From Novipirellula sp052161655 (GTDB lineage Bacteria > Planctomycetota > Planctomycetia > Pirellulales > Pirellulaceae), in assembly GCF_052161655.1 (NCBI RefSeq), contig NZ_CP197418.1, positions 6,696,001 through 6,760,000 on the forward strand: 64,000 nt of DNA, read 5' to 3'. The notes beneath the pieces were generated by a model, which did no database searches, was not told the DNA's origin, and worked only from the letters and a program-made list of their open reading frames with translations. Positions 52,729 to 62,371 of this stretch are shown one piece after another. The translations under genes and the position numbers were made by a program. Within the stretch, counting starts at the first letter, position 1. Each line of letters starts with the position of its first letter.

Positions 52729-53160
52729 CTATTTCTTTCGACCCAAGAACAGAAATGCACCGGCAGCAACCCCTAAACCAAACGCGATCGCTAATGTCTC
52801 GCCTGGTCGCGTACGAACGCGATCGACCACTTTCGCTGAGTAATCACCCGATTGGGCAGCAAACCGCTGCGCTTGCTCTTTGGCAAATTGACTTGCCTCG
52901 GCTGCCATCTGCTGAGCGGCTTCACTGTATTGCTGAACCGTCTCGGCAGCTTGATCCCGGACGCTATTGCTGAACAAGCTATCGAGAAACCGTTCGACCT
53001 CACTGCGACTCGCCCCAGTTTTCTGTTGGACAACGCCCACCAATCGATCGGTCGAACCTTCGGCGCGACGCAAGTCATCCTCGGTCAATTGCGCCCAATG
53101 TTCTTTCAGACGCCCCTTCACTTCGTTCCAGTGACCTCTAAGTTGCTCTCGATTTGGCAT
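52729..53160 (-). CDS. CsbD-like stress protein with C-terminal membrane anchor
   Basis: A 143-residue protein. The N-terminal part (LRGHWNEVKGRLKEHWAQLT, DDLRRAEGSTDRLVGVVQQK) is the CsbD domain; the middle helices are DUF883-like, and the C-terminus is a Gly-rich membrane helix (TLAIAFGLGVAAGAFLFLGR). It is the first gene of the operon 53160-51332. CsbD proteins are induced by general stress; the biochemical function is unknown. Confidence 0.88.
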   Translation of the reverse strand: MPNREQLRGHWNEVKGRLKEHWAQLTEDDLRRAEGSTDRLVGVVQQKTGASRSEVERFLDSLFSNSVRDQAAETVQQYSEAAQQMAAEASQFAKEQAQRFAAQSGDYSAKVVDRVRTRPGETLAIAFGLGVAAGAFLFLGRKK

Positions 53161-53506
53161 GAGTCTCTCCTTCGATTGTCAGCACACGATATTTATTTTG
53201 TTAGTCAGCGTCTTGGCCGTGCCATCCGGCGCGGCTTACCAATGCAAACGGGACGTTCGCATCGATAACAGCTGACCGCTCTACGGATGCACATCACGTG
53301 CCAAACGGTGGGCACACGTACCCGGCGGCACCATTCCTGCACTGCCGACCGCTGGCGAACCAACGTGATGGACGTTCGTCCACACTGGAAACCCGAATCG
53401 ATACCATCAAGATGCATCCCATTCGGCCAACTTGTGCGATCAGCGACCATGCACCGAGAGCATCGCACTCTGGACAGCGAGCGAGTCCCCATTTGGCGTC
53501 TACTTT

Positions 53507-53588
53507 GGTAGCGGCCCGGCGCGAGCCGTCCGGTTGCGGCGAGCAAAACGTTCGAATTAGACCGGGCGGCTTGCGCCGCTCCGCTACC
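53507..53588. repeat. Family C palindromic repeat
   Basis: GGTAGCGGCCCGGCGCGAGC and GGCTTGCGCCGCTCCGCTACC form the arms of an 82-bp hairpin. The surrounding 53161-53658 stretch holds no supported gene. Confidence 0.78.
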
Positions 53589-53658
53589 AATAGAACACTC
53601 GCTGGGCGTCAATCGATCGGATCTAAAAATCCGCCTTCGCGTTTTAGGCCCTCGCGTT

Positions 53659-54933
53659 TTAAGGACGATGATTCGACTCCGCTTCACCCGCGGATCTTCG
53701 CTCATCGAGCCCCCGGGTATCGTCGGTGTCCTTGAAAACCAGCGTGCGATAAGGAAACGGAATTTCGATTTTCGCATCATCCAGATTACGCTTGATTGCC
53801 GCGATCACCTCGTCACGGCTGCGACGGATGTCCAACGGCTTAGATCCAGTCCACCACGCGACTTCAAAGTTCACACTCGAACTCGCAAACTCTTGAGCAA
53901 AGATCTCGACGGTACGCACGCCTTCGACCGATTTGCAACCTTGAACCGCTTTACGAATGACCTCACGCGACTTGTCCACGTCCTCGTCATAGGCAACTCC
54001 GCAGATGATACGAACGCGTCGCTGGGGCTGGTTCGTTAGCACGTCCACCGTGCTTTTGAACAGATTCGCATTCGGAACGACCGCCAATTCGCCGTCGAGT
54101 CGCCGGATCAAGGTGTTGCGTATCGTGATCTTTTCAACCCGGCCCGTGACGTCTTCGCAAGTGATGAAGTCACCGCGGTCAAACGGATACCGCCACAGGA
54201 TCAAAATACCGGCGAAAAAGTTCTCAAAGATGTCTTTAAATGCAAATCCCACTGCGACCGAACCCAACCCCAGAACCGTCAACGCCTTGGAAGGCGTCAT
54301 CCCGGGGAACGCGACCACCGTGGCCGTCAACACTCCCACTATCCAAACCGCGATCGAGACCAGTTGGTAAACCAAATCCTTCAAACTGGTTCGCAGCTTT
54401 CGATTGCTCAATATTCGGACGATCGACCAACCGACGAACTTCGCCAGGATCGAAGTAACCACCAACACGATTGCAGCGGCGATCAACAAAGGCGACCGCA
54501 CCAGCAGATCACGCCACAATTCGTTTAAACTATCGGTGATGACCTCCTTGCTGGTGCTGAGTTCAACGGCACTGTTGACTTCCAGCTTGTTAATCACCGC
54601 GATCACGTCTTGGGTTCGTCGTGCCGTACTGCCTGCCCATTCGCGATGTTCCTCAGTGTCGGCCATTCCCGACACCGTAACGATGCCGTTGTCCGAATCG
54701 ATCTCGAGATCGCTGTACCAACCTGATGACTTGAAGATCCGCCGCAATCTTGATGCAATCGCTGAGTCCTCGACCACGTCTTCGACCTCGACCGTTGGCT
54801 GCGACTCAGCCTTGTCTTCGGCATCCACTAACGGTGCGTCTTGAGCGAACGTCCCCGAAGCGAAAACGATGAATAATCCTAGGATGAGTGCACAATCACA
54901 AATCAAACGGTTGGGGACATGAGGAGTTTGCAT
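53659..54933 (-). CDS. BON-domain MscS-family channel
   Basis: A 424-residue channel. A signal peptide (ALILGLFIVFASGTFAQ) is followed by a BON domain (SRLRRIFKSSGWYSDLEI, NGIVTVSGMADTEEHREWAG), membrane helices (LLIAAAIVLVVTSILAKFVG, AVWIVGVLTATVVAFP), the MscS pore LGLGSVAVGFAFKDIFENFF and the beta domain (YPFDRGDFITCEDVTGRVEK, DGELAVVPNANLF). The periplasmic BON domain before the channel is a recognised variant. The start at 54933 fits the signal peptide. Confidence 0.92.
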   Translation of the reverse strand: MQTPHVPNRLICDCALILGLFIVFASGTFAQDAPLVDAEDKAESQPTVEVEDVVEDSAIASRLRRIFKSSGWYSDLEIDSDNGIVTVSGMADTEEHREWAGSTARRTQDVIAVINKLEVNSAVELSTSKEVITDSLNELWRDLLVRSPLLIAAAIVLVVTSILAKFVGWSIVRILSNRKLRTSLKDLVYQLVSIAVWIVGVLTATVVAFPGMTPSKALTVLGLGSVAVGFAFKDIFENFFAGILILWRYPFDRGDFITCEDVTGRVEKITIRNTLIRRLDGELAVVPNANLFKSTVDVLTNQPQRRVRIICGVAYDEDVDKSREVIRKAVQGCKSVEGVRTVEIFAQEFASSSVNFEVAWWTGSKPLDIRRSRDEVIAAIKRNLDDAKIEIPFPYRTLVFKDTDDTRGLDERRSAGEAESNHRP

Positions 54934-55247
54934 TTTGAATTGGATGAAAGCGAGAAGCAGAAAAGAACCGGGCGAGACAACAGCGGCCTTGACCGCAGAA
55001 ATCCAGTGGCAATTGCCAGTCCTAAATGGCCCGATTTGCGAAAGCAATCTTCACAGCGATGCATTCGGCATGCCATTTAGTCGTCGTGTCGCACCGAGCG
55101 GTTGAATGCTCTGCGAGAACCAACTGGCGATGAGCAGGAAGAGAGAAATGTCGTCGGTACACAAAATGCTCATGCTGCTCGTACACGTCGAATGACGTGC
55201 AACGTCTCGCTGCTTTTAAACATCACACCCTACTGACATAAGGCGTC
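54934..55247. other. Divergent intergenic region
   Basis: About 310 bases between the BON-MscS gene and the DUF892 gene. No gene or palindrome of note. Confidence 0.4.
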
Positions 55248-55754
55248 ATGATCATGAAACTTGACTCACTGAACAAATTGTACATCCACGAACTAAAAGA
55301 CCTTTACAGTGCTGAGACTCAATTGGTCGAAGCGATTCCCAAGATGCAGAAAGCCGCCAGCAATGCCGACTTGAAGCAAGCGTTTGCGGATCACTTAGCG
55401 GAAACCAAGACTCACGTCGCTCGCTTGGAATCGATCTTTAAAGAACTTGATTTCGAACCAGGCGGGCATAAGTGCGCTGCGATGGAAGGCTTGATCGAAG
55501 AAGGCGAAGAATTGATCAAGAGCGACATTGATCCTCAAGTGCTTGATGCCGCACTAATCGCTGCCGCTCAACGGATCGAGCATTACGAAATGGCAGGCTA
55601 CGGTACGGCGCGTACGTACGCGGAAAAGCTTGGCAGCCAAACTGCGGCCGATACGCTGCAAGAAACGCTGAACGAAGAAGGCCTCGCCGATCAAAAGTTG
55701 ACGCGACTGGCCGAACGTAAAATAAACTTTCTCGCGTTGGGTGCAATCGGTTAA
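55248..55754 (+). CDS. DUF892 (YciE/YciF) ferritin-like protein
   Basis: A 168-residue four-helix ferritin-like protein. The family opening LNKLYIHELKDLYSAETQLV is seen, then QAFADHLAETKTHVARLESI and AQRIEHYEMAGYGTARTYAE with the Glu/His metal ligands (E..., EH). Members are induced by osmotic and general stress. An AAGG lies before ATG 55248. Confidence 0.93.
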   Translation: MIMKLDSLNKLYIHELKDLYSAETQLVEAIPKMQKAASNADLKQAFADHLAETKTHVARLESIFKELDFEPGGHKCAAMEGLIEEGEELIKSDIDPQVLDAALIAAAQRIEHYEMAGYGTARTYAEKLGSQTAADTLQETLNEEGLADQKLTRLAERKINFLALGAIG

Positions 55755-55817
55755 TTTTCCTCGCAGCACGAGTCACCGTCGTCCCACGACTACCGCTAAT
55801 GCCGTGAACGTTTTTCT

Positions 55818-55889
55818 CGTAGCTACTTCGCCAGAAGGTGGTGAATCTCATTGGACGCCAACAATCCACGCTCTGGCGAGCGTAGCTAC
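55818..55889. repeat. Family D palindromic repeat
   Basis: CGTAGCTACTTCGCCAGAAG and CTCTGGCGAGCGTAGCTACG form the arms. It lies in the 540-base gene-free stretch 55755-56298. Confidence 0.8.
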
Positions 55890-55984
55890 GAAACGCAAAT
55901 GCCGTAATTTGCAGCACAAAAATCGTTGACGGCGTTGCGACTACGGTCGGGCGCGTATTGAGAGCGTCCGACCTGAAAATGACA

Positions 55985-56065
55985 CGGCTACAATCGTTGT
56001 AGCCGACGCTCGCCAGAGCATGGCGTGCCTCCTCCGATCTCCACCGTCTGGCAACGGTAGCTACG
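55985..56065. repeat. Family D palindromic repeat
   Basis: ACGGCTACAATCGTTGTAGC and GTCTGGCAACGGTAGCTACG are the outer parts, with CTCGCCAGAGC inside. It is 96 bases from the previous copy. Confidence 0.72.
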
Positions 56066-56298
56066 GTTCTGCCGGATGCGTCCAAAATTGATGTCGCAAC
56101 TTGACGCGATTCAGCGCGATGCATCCCCAGGACGCTTGAACCGACGTGTTCTTGCGGTCGATGGCCGAATACTGGCATGCCCTTTGCTTAACCTTTTCTC
56201 GTGTTGTTGTGACTCGATTACAACGGCTGCTTCCCATTTCACGACTAAAAGGTCAGGCTCACCTGATCTGGCTTTCATCACAAGGATTTATTGTTACG

Positions 56299-56484
56299 AT
56301 GACCACGCCGAATGTTCAAACCGTCCATGGTGTTTCGCATCCCACCCGTGACGAGGCGATTAAAAACTGCCCGGACGATGTCGCTGAGCCGCCTCATGAA
56401 ACCTCGACGCAAATGTATCGTGAAGAAACAGCAAAACGATTAATCGAAAACAACGAAGCGGCTCGAGATCAAAATGGCCAATGA
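56299..56484 (+). CDS. Small hydrophilic hypothetical protein
   Basis: A 61-residue charged protein (VQTVHGVSHPTRDEAIKNCP, TQMYREETAKRLIENNEAAR). The frame opens further upstream, but the ATG at 56299 begins the low-hydrophobicity part. Its 3' end overlaps the start of the C39-like gene by 11 bases, so the two may be translated together. No family recognised. Confidence 0.55.
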   Translation: MTTPNVQTVHGVSHPTRDEAIKNCPDDVAEPPHETSTQMYREETAKRLIENNEAARDQNGQ

Positions 56485-57322
56485 CTTGACGGTCGCGATC
56501 GCGGTCATGACAGTGATCGCAATCGCGTGTGGAATGTTCGCCGCCTTTTATGCTTACTCGACCAAGGGGCAGCGCACGATCCTCTGCCTGACGCTGGCCG
56601 TCTTTGCAATGGTCTATTTTTTGTTCTATGGATCAGGCCAGCTGTTCTGGGCTAAACTTGTCCCAGTCTCAGCGGCAATCATTTACACCAACTTCGCAGC
56701 CATCTTCGCGGCGTTGGCTGCGGGATGGGCATGGCGATTACCTAACACGCCTCGCTGGCGTCGCGGATCACTCGCCACGCTACTCGCCCTTAGTTCCTTG
56801 GCTGCAATCAATTGGCCGCTGCTGTCGATGGCGGTCCGACCACCGCCACAAGGTGGCGATGACTGGGAAAACGGGGTGGCCATGCAAACATCCTGGGCCA
56901 CCTGTAGCCCTGCAGCCGCGGCGACCCTGTTTCGTGCCGAAGGGATCGACGTTGCCGAATCACAAATGATCCCACTGTGTCTGACCGATTCCAGCGGGAC
57001 TCCGACGCTAGGGTTGTATCGTGGCGTTAAACTGATCTCACAACAGCACGATCGAACAGTCGAGGTTCTTGACGAAACGCATGCCGAGCTGCTCGCAAAA
57101 GATGACTGGCCGGTGCTGCTGGCTGTTGAGCTTCCGTATGGTGTCGAGGATCGTCGCTATGCCAATCAATGGGGCTGGATCCCAGGAATGGGACATTCGG
57201 TGGTCGCGTTAGGTAAACGTCCCGACGGCATTGTGATCGCCGATCCATCAGTCGGTTTGGAATTATGGAACGAACGTGATTTGCAAGTGCTCTGGCACGG
57301 CAGCGGGATGCGAGTCAAGTAA
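56474..57322 (+). CDS. Membrane protein with C39-like cysteine peptidase domain
   Basis: A 282-residue protein. Four N-terminal membrane helices (VAIAVMTVIAIACGMFAAFY, ILCLTLAVFAMVYFLFYG, AAIIYTNFAAIFAALAAGWA, SLATLLALSSLAAINWPLLS) precede a papain-like domain. This has the oxyanion Gln and catalytic Cys in MQTSWATCSPAAAATL, the His in GMGHSVVALGK and the Asp in VIADPSVGLE, the Cys-His-Asp order of C39 peptidases. No ABC transporter partner is attached or nearby. The substrate is unknown. Confidence 0.8.
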   Translation: MANDLTVAIAVMTVIAIACGMFAAFYAYSTKGQRTILCLTLAVFAMVYFLFYGSGQLFWAKLVPVSAAIIYTNFAAIFAALAAGWAWRLPNTPRWRRGSLATLLALSSLAAINWPLLSMAVRPPPQGGDDWENGVAMQTSWATCSPAAAATLFRAEGIDVAESQMIPLCLTDSSGTPTLGLYRGVKLISQQHDRTVEVLDETHAELLAKDDWPVLLAVELPYGVEDRRYANQWGWIPGMGHSVVALGKRPDGIVIADPSVGLELWNERDLQVLWHGSGMRVK

Positions 57323-57370
57323 ACCGTTGCTCCAAATAAGGGACGCCAGAACAAAGAATTGCGGCTTTTT

Positions 57371-57442
57371 CCGTAGTGGACGAGGCTACGAGTCCTTTGA
57401 ATTTGATGATGGCGTTGGGACTCGTTGCCTCGTCCACTACGG
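57371..57442. repeat. Family E palindromic repeat
   Basis: CCGTAGTGGACGAGGC and GCCTCGTCCACTACGG are perfect complementary arms, extending to ACGAGTCC / GGACTCGT style inner bases. One arm occurs at 6808-6825 beside the integrase fragment. Confidence 0.82.
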
Positions 57443-57509
57443 CCCCTCACTTATTGAACGGACGATACTAACCTCGCATCGATCTTGGATCGAAGTTTTG
57501 AGCACAGTT

Positions 57510-57875
57510 TTATTCAGGTACTGGGACACCCGCCTGGATGTCTTCGACCCCTTTGGCTTCTTCCTTGTTTGGCGTGAGACCAGGGTCACTCAAATCATTC
57601 AGTTTTAGCGTCAGCTCTTCTTCGGCGTCCTGGACCATCGCCTTGGCGTCGCGTTTTGCATCACGCACTTCTGCCGCCGCTTCCTCGCGTGCGTCGGCGA
57701 TGATATCGACCGCTTCCTCTTCGGATTCAGCAACAATTTCCGCGGCACGCTCACGCGCCGACTCGAGATTCTCTTGAGCTCGCTCGGCCTCTTCTCGTGG
57801 AGTGGTCGGTTCGCTTTGGCAACCCGAGAGGCATAAAGTCAACGCTGCGGTGGCAGCAAGGTTAATCATTTTCAT
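57510..57875 (-). CDS. Coiled-coil lipoprotein
   Basis: A 121-residue predicted lipoprotein. The signal (MINLAATAALTLCLSGC) ends in the lipobox LSGC. The mature part is one long charged helix (EEAERAQENLESARERAAEI, EEEAVDIIADAREEAAAEVR), a likely coiled coil. The start at 57875 (MKMINL) fits; the alternative is two codons later. Function unknown. Confidence 0.72.
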   Translation of the reverse strand: MKMINLAATAALTLCLSGCQSEPTTPREEAERAQENLESARERAAEIVAESEEEAVDIIADAREEAAAEVRDAKRDAKAMVQDAEEELTLKLNDLSDPGLTPNKEEAKGVEDIQAGVPVPE

Positions 57876-57988
57876 GGCAGTTTTGGAATTGAATATTGCG
57901 ACGACCACCGTCGCGATAGGAGGAATAGAAACAGGGAAAGATCGCGTGACCCTAAGACCACACGATCATAGATGGTTTGCAGCTGGCA

Positions 57989-59263
57989 CTAGTCGGCGAT
58001 GACGTCCAAGATCTTGCGTAAACGAGGATCGTTGGTTGCTCGCTTTGCCACGCTGACGTCGGCTTTTAGCTTGATGACCGCATCATTTGCGCGGCGGACG
58101 ACGTTGTCCGGGTTGGTAAATTGTCGCCACACAGCCTGGTTTGCTTCGAGATGAAACTGCACCCAATTCGCATCCGACAAATGCTCATTTCGCTGGCCTG
58201 TGTAGCGATCTAGATTGATTTGCGTAGCGGTGGTCGGTTCCGTTGCCGCTTCGTCTGCGGCACTGCGCCGCGCGGTGTTGGCAATGAATTCATCCTCACC
58301 GTCTATCACCGCTGCGGGATCATTCAGATTGATATCGTCGTCGCGATCCCCCAGCGTATAGCCTTCTTTTTTAGCCGGATCGAGAGGACGCGGGTTGTTG
58401 ACGTTGTAGTCCACATCGGGATCGAAATCGTTACTGTCGTAGATAGAATCTTCAGCAAACGGCAATGTAGCCGATCGAGTCATCACCTCCCGCTTGCTGA
58501 TACGATCCGACGCAGGCCGTTGTAAACCACGCTGCCCCGCGGCTGCAGCGATTGCGCCTTCGACACCATCTTCGATCGCATCGGCGCGATTGCGAGACTC
58601 ACTCGACGTCTCGTCGATGTAGTCATCAACACGATAGGGAGCAACGTCCAAAGGCGTTCCAGGCGAGGTGAGCTCATCATCAAGTCCGGGATCATCGCGA
58701 CCGGCCGGTGTTTCTGTGTCAAAACGTTTCAGCCTCTCGGTAGCGGTTTTCACGCCCCGATTTGCCGCGACGTCACGTCGTTTCTCGCGTTGTTTCGCGG
58801 CCCTCGTCGCCGCCGCCGATGCTTGATTTCCGACGAGAGGATCGAGCGACCCCGCGATTGCTTCGCCTACCGCTTCAGGATCCGGCAACGCCTTCATTTC
58901 CGACTCGCCATCGCGAACTCCAGCGGACTCGCTGCTGGTTTGCCGCGTCGTGCGCTGGACATGCCGCCATCCAAATGCTTCTAACGCCTCGATCAACTGC
59001 GCCGATTGGCGAGCGATCGTTCGCAACTCCTCTGCCTGCGTTTGCGTCTCGGCCTGTTTCGCTGCCTCGACCGCTAATCGCTGAGTCAAACTTGCGTCAC
59101 TCCAGATCACTCCGGCCAACGCCCAGTCACTGATCTGACTGGGCGTTCCGTCGGGGACAGCAGCGCGAGTTTGCGATGGTTCATCGGCACGCACCGTAAC
59201 CAAAGTCGCAATCGCCAATGCGAGATACGCGAAGAAAAAAACAATCGTTCGTTGATTTTGCAT
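57989..59263 (-). CDS. Exported low-complexity protein
   Basis: A 424-residue protein with a signal peptide (IVFFFAYLALAIATLVTVRA). An N-terminal helical part (WALAGVIWSDASLTQRLAVE, ELRTIARQSAQLIEALEAFG) resembles DUF4142-like helical domains. A long acidic disordered centre follows (DDPGLDDELTSPGT, SNDFDPDVDYNVNNPRP), and a C-terminal helical part (HLSDANWVQFHLEANQAVWR). No family is certain. The start at 59263 is set by the signal peptide. Confidence 0.66.
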   Translation of the reverse strand: MQNQRTIVFFFAYLALAIATLVTVRADEPSQTRAAVPDGTPSQISDWALAGVIWSDASLTQRLAVEAAKQAETQTQAEELRTIARQSAQLIEALEAFGWRHVQRTTRQTSSESAGVRDGESEMKALPDPEAVGEAIAGSLDPLVGNQASAAATRAAKQREKRRDVAANRGVKTATERLKRFDTETPAGRDDPGLDDELTSPGTPLDVAPYRVDDYIDETSSESRNRADAIEDGVEGAIAAAAGQRGLQRPASDRISKREVMTRSATLPFAEDSIYDSNDFDPDVDYNVNNPRPLDPAKKEGYTLGDRDDDINLNDPAAVIDGEDEFIANTARRSAADEAATEPTTATQINLDRYTGQRNEHLSDANWVQFHLEANQAVWRQFTNPDNVVRRANDAVIKLKADVSVAKRATNDPRLRKILDVIAD

Positions 59264-59375
59264 TTGGGTCACCCAATGGGTTGGTGAAGTTAAAAATACT
59301 CGCGACATTTTCCCTGTCCCTCAACTGCGAGCCTCAGCTTGAGAACGTCCTCAATGAACGTGCGGTTTTCTATTG

Positions 59376-59431
59376 CCGTAGCTACACTCGCCAGAGCGTG
59401 GATTTCCGCTGTCTGGCGACGGTAGCTACGC
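59376..59431. repeat. Family D palindromic repeat
   Basis: CCGTAGCTACACTCGCCAGA and CTGGCGACGGTAGCTACG are the arms, as in the copies near 49.7 and 55.8 kb. Confidence 0.8.
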
Positions 59432-59473
59432 CGGAACCCGAGCGTCATTTTCCGTACGTCTTATACCGTCAGT

Positions 59474-60577
59474 TCAAAAACGATAGATCGCTGCAACTTC
59501 TGCTGCGTCGCTCGAATCTTCAAACCGCTTACTGAATACATCTCCGCCGTTTCGCAACGTTTCAATCACGATTTCATTTACGCGATTCAGTTCTCGTGCG
59601 CCATCGCGGATCATGACGGACTCAATGCGACCGTTTTTCGCAGCGTCCAAAACGTCCGCAATATCGTTGGACCCCTTCGATTGAGCCAGCGCGGTACCGA
59701 ACCGCTCCTCGAACTGATCGTGCTGCGAATCCAATTTCGGAGCAATCGCCTTATGAGCGTGATCGCGAAGATCGGCATCCTTCCACTGCGACGGACTGGC
59801 GTTCACCTTGGCATCGACGCTAACATCGCTGACCGCTTGAAGATGTCCATTGACTTCCTCCGTCGCAACCACAACGAGGGGCAGTCCAGTGTTGTACATC
59901 GCGCCGACGACTTCTTCGCCGACCAACGACAAGTAGTGTTCGCGATCCGCTTCGACTTTGTCTTCGCCCTGTCCGTGACCATGGAACATCGCCGTGGATG
60001 AGCCTCCGGTATTTCCGAGAGTTTGGTGACTCCGGTTTTGCAAACTCACTTCGGGGTCGCGAGGCAAAATCAAATCGTTAAACTTCGCTGGAAGCGAATC
60101 GGTTTCAATGAGTTCGAGCGATTCACCACGACGTTGAAACAATTTTGCTTCGTCCCAGGTTATCGAGAGAACGAAATAGCGATCACGATTGCCTTGTTCG
60201 CGAATTAACGGGAACAGCAAAAAGGTTTCACCGACATGGACCGTCTCGTCCACCTCGCGATTCAAGCGGAACATCTGACATTTATCGGGCGTTAGGAATA
60301 TCGCGAGCCCTTCGCCTTGATGCTGCCAAAAATTGCTCTCCCTAACCCCCTCTTTGACTTGATCAAGGATCGCGTCATCGTGATCCATTGACTTCAGCTT
60401 CTTACTGGCGTCGTTAAGTAAATTCTTTAGCCGGATCGATCCCTGTTGAGTGTCCGGGCCCGAGCGATGAGTACGCATCAGAATCGAAACGCATGGCTTG
60501 GCGGTGATGGAGGCGAGTTCTTCGAGGTCACCTGGTTTGAGAGTTTGCAGTATCGTTTCGCTGGTTGTCATAGCCAT
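59474..60577 (-). CDS. baeRF-like (bacterial release-factor-fold) protein
   Basis: A 367-residue cytoplasmic protein that resembles the bacterial archaeo-eukaryotic release factor (baeRF) group. The cues are CVSILMRTHRSGPDTQQGSI at the start, the region QGEGLAIFLTPDKCQMFRLN, DRYFVLSITWDEAKLFQRRG, a degenerate release-factor core, and GARELNRVNEIVIETLRNGG near the end. The role is unknown; a ribosome-linked stress role has been proposed for the group. ATG 60577 is used; GGGA precedes it by 7 nt. Confidence 0.7.
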   Translation of the reverse strand: MAMTTSETILQTLKPGDLEELASITAKPCVSILMRTHRSGPDTQQGSIRLKNLLNDASKKLKSMDHDDAILDQVKEGVRESNFWQHQGEGLAIFLTPDKCQMFRLNREVDETVHVGETFLLFPLIREQGNRDRYFVLSITWDEAKLFQRRGESLELIETDSLPAKFNDLILPRDPEVSLQNRSHQTLGNTGGSSTAMFHGHGQGEDKVEADREHYLSLVGEEVVGAMYNTGLPLVVVATEEVNGHLQAVSDVSVDAKVNASPSQWKDADLRDHAHKAIAPKLDSQHDQFEERFGTALAQSKGSNDIADVLDAAKNGRIESVMIRDGARELNRVNEIVIETLRNGGDVFSKRFEDSSDAAEVAAIYRF

Positions 60578-60678
60578 CGGGCGATCCCTTTTTGATGAGG
60601 TGCGTTCTAGTCTGTCGTCACCACTACCATGCAAACGGGATGCCGATATCGACCAGCACTGCTGTTTATCACTGCCGA

Positions 60679-62097
60679 TTAAGCTCTGCCGCCGACCCAG
60701 TTACCCGTATCCAGCACACGTTGGCGATACACAGGATCGCGAAGCAACCAGACCATCGAGCGAAATCGATCGGATAATAGTTTCATGCCACGTTGATCGG
60801 TTAACGCTCGTTTGCACTCGCGTCGTAGCGCACCGGCGTGCCGCACCAACAACCTGCGATGCGAATCACTTGTCGCCGACAATGCCACCTTCGCCAGCAT
60901 TTCCATCATATGGATGGACGCATTCCGATCGGCTGCGACATAAGGCCGTAACTGATCGAAGACAAGCGAGGCAAAATCGCTAAATGTTTCGGGCTCTGCC
61001 ACGATCCGCAGTTGTTGATCCGAATCATAGCGATAGGCGTCGGGCATCTCACGCTCGGCTAAATGTTCGAGAGCCGATTGCAACCAATCCATGCAGTTGA
61101 TCGCAGTAAATGGATCATTGACACCGGGTGAAAGAGCTCGCTCGGCCACCTCGACCAACTGGTTGAAAACGAACCGCAGGTTTTGCTTTGCGGTTCGCTG
61201 AGCCCCCGATACAAACGTCGCTGACAATTGATCGACGATCTCGTCGCTGACGCGTGACGCTGGCGATGCCAACATCAAAACATTTCCTGGAGTGATAAAA
61301 TCACCGGCGCGGAAACGCATGCGGATAATCAAATCGTTGTCGACAGCAATGTTCATGACTCCGTCGGTATCGACAAACTCGACATACCCTGAACCGTCGG
61401 AGCGAATCGTTTTTGCAGTCTCATAAAACGATTTAGGAAGATTCGAATCGACCTGTCGCTGAGTGGCATCTTCGTGCGGTTCGCCAATACGTGCCGGGAA
61501 CTGATCCTCGATTTGCCTGTTCAAGTCACCGCCGATGCCCGCGACAATATTGGAGATATGAATACTCTCGGGAATGTGATGGATGAAATAAATCAGCACA
61601 GCAACACTGAGGATCGCCAGCAAAATCCCGACAATTACGGCAATATGCGGCACAAATGCTGATGCCAATTCTTGCTGGCTGACGCTTCCATGCGGAGCCG
61701 ACTCGGCATTGCGAACGGTGCGCAGGACCATCAAACAATACAAAAAGGTCGAAATAAACACGCCCAATGTGACTTGGTTCCCGCGGTCCCGCATAAAATT
61801 GTTCAGCAGTCGAGCACCAACTTGCGAGGTTGTGTACGAGATCGACAGGATCGTCATTGAAAACGTCACCCCTGCTACCGTGATCATTGATCCCGCAACG
61901 GTTGACAACACGGCCCTCGCTCCAGCCGGTTCGTTTGCATACAACCAACCGATGTTCTCTAACCATTCTGATCCCAGTCGGTTGTCCATTTCGGTGGTGA
62001 CAAACGACAACACCAGTGCTCCGATTGCCAACAGCGAAGGCACAAACCAATAACTATCACGAATGCGCGACGACCATGTGATGATGAGAGCTTTCAT
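60679..62097 (-). CDS. DUF2254 membrane protein
   Basis: A 472-residue inner-membrane protein of the DUF2254 family. Four N-terminal helices are seen (FVPSLLAIGALVLSFVTT, AGSMITVAGVTFSMTILSIS, TLGVFISTFLYCLMVL, VIVGILLAILSVAVLIYFIH), with the conserved TFSMTILSISYTTSQVGARL. The C-terminal cytoplasmic half is mixed alpha/beta (NDPFTAINCMDWLQSALEHL). Function unknown. Confidence 0.9.
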   Translation of the reverse strand: MKALIITWSSRIRDSYWFVPSLLAIGALVLSFVTTEMDNRLGSEWLENIGWLYANEPAGARAVLSTVAGSMITVAGVTFSMTILSISYTTSQVGARLLNNFMRDRGNQVTLGVFISTFLYCLMVLRTVRNAESAPHGSVSQQELASAFVPHIAVIVGILLAILSVAVLIYFIHHIPESIHISNIVAGIGGDLNRQIEDQFPARIGEPHEDATQRQVDSNLPKSFYETAKTIRSDGSGYVEFVDTDGVMNIAVDNDLIIRMRFRAGDFITPGNVLMLASPASRVSDEIVDQLSATFVSGAQRTAKQNLRFVFNQLVEVAERALSPGVNDPFTAINCMDWLQSALEHLAEREMPDAYRYDSDQQLRIVAEPETFSDFASLVFDQLRPYVAADRNASIHMMEMLAKVALSATSDSHRRLLVRHAGALRRECKRALTDQRGMKLLSDRFRSMVWLLRDPVYRQRVLDTGNWVGGRA

Positions 62098-62202
62098 GAG
62101 CCGCAGTCACGCTGCATAGGTCCTTGGTTAAAAAGAAGAGACGCCCGCTTTAAAGCAGCGGCCCATCGCAAAAAGCAAATCGCTGCTCACCCCAAAACGA
62201 CA

Positions 62203-62247
62203 GACGCGTGAACCCATCCTTCGATCGATTCACGCGTCAGCGTTTTT
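62203..62247. terminator. Hairpin terminator
   Basis: GACGCGTGAA (62203-62212) and TTCACGCGTC (62229-62238) are followed on the + strand by AGCGTTTTT. On the minus strand the hairpin is followed by TGTCGTTTT. It may end the lipoprotein transcript coming from 62372. Confidence 0.6.
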
Positions 62248-62371
62248 CAATTATCGCGGCTTCGATTCCCTAATCACCGTTGGAGGTATAGGGAATGATC
62301 CCGCCGCATCCTCGTCGCGATGATGCCCGAAAGAATGTGGGTACCATCAACGACATAAATTCCCATGTTGA

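Noticed and set aside
53205..53780. 191-codon minus-strand frame
   Set aside because: Arg-rich, crosses a palindromic repeat and overlaps the BON-MscS 3' end; no sign of coding.
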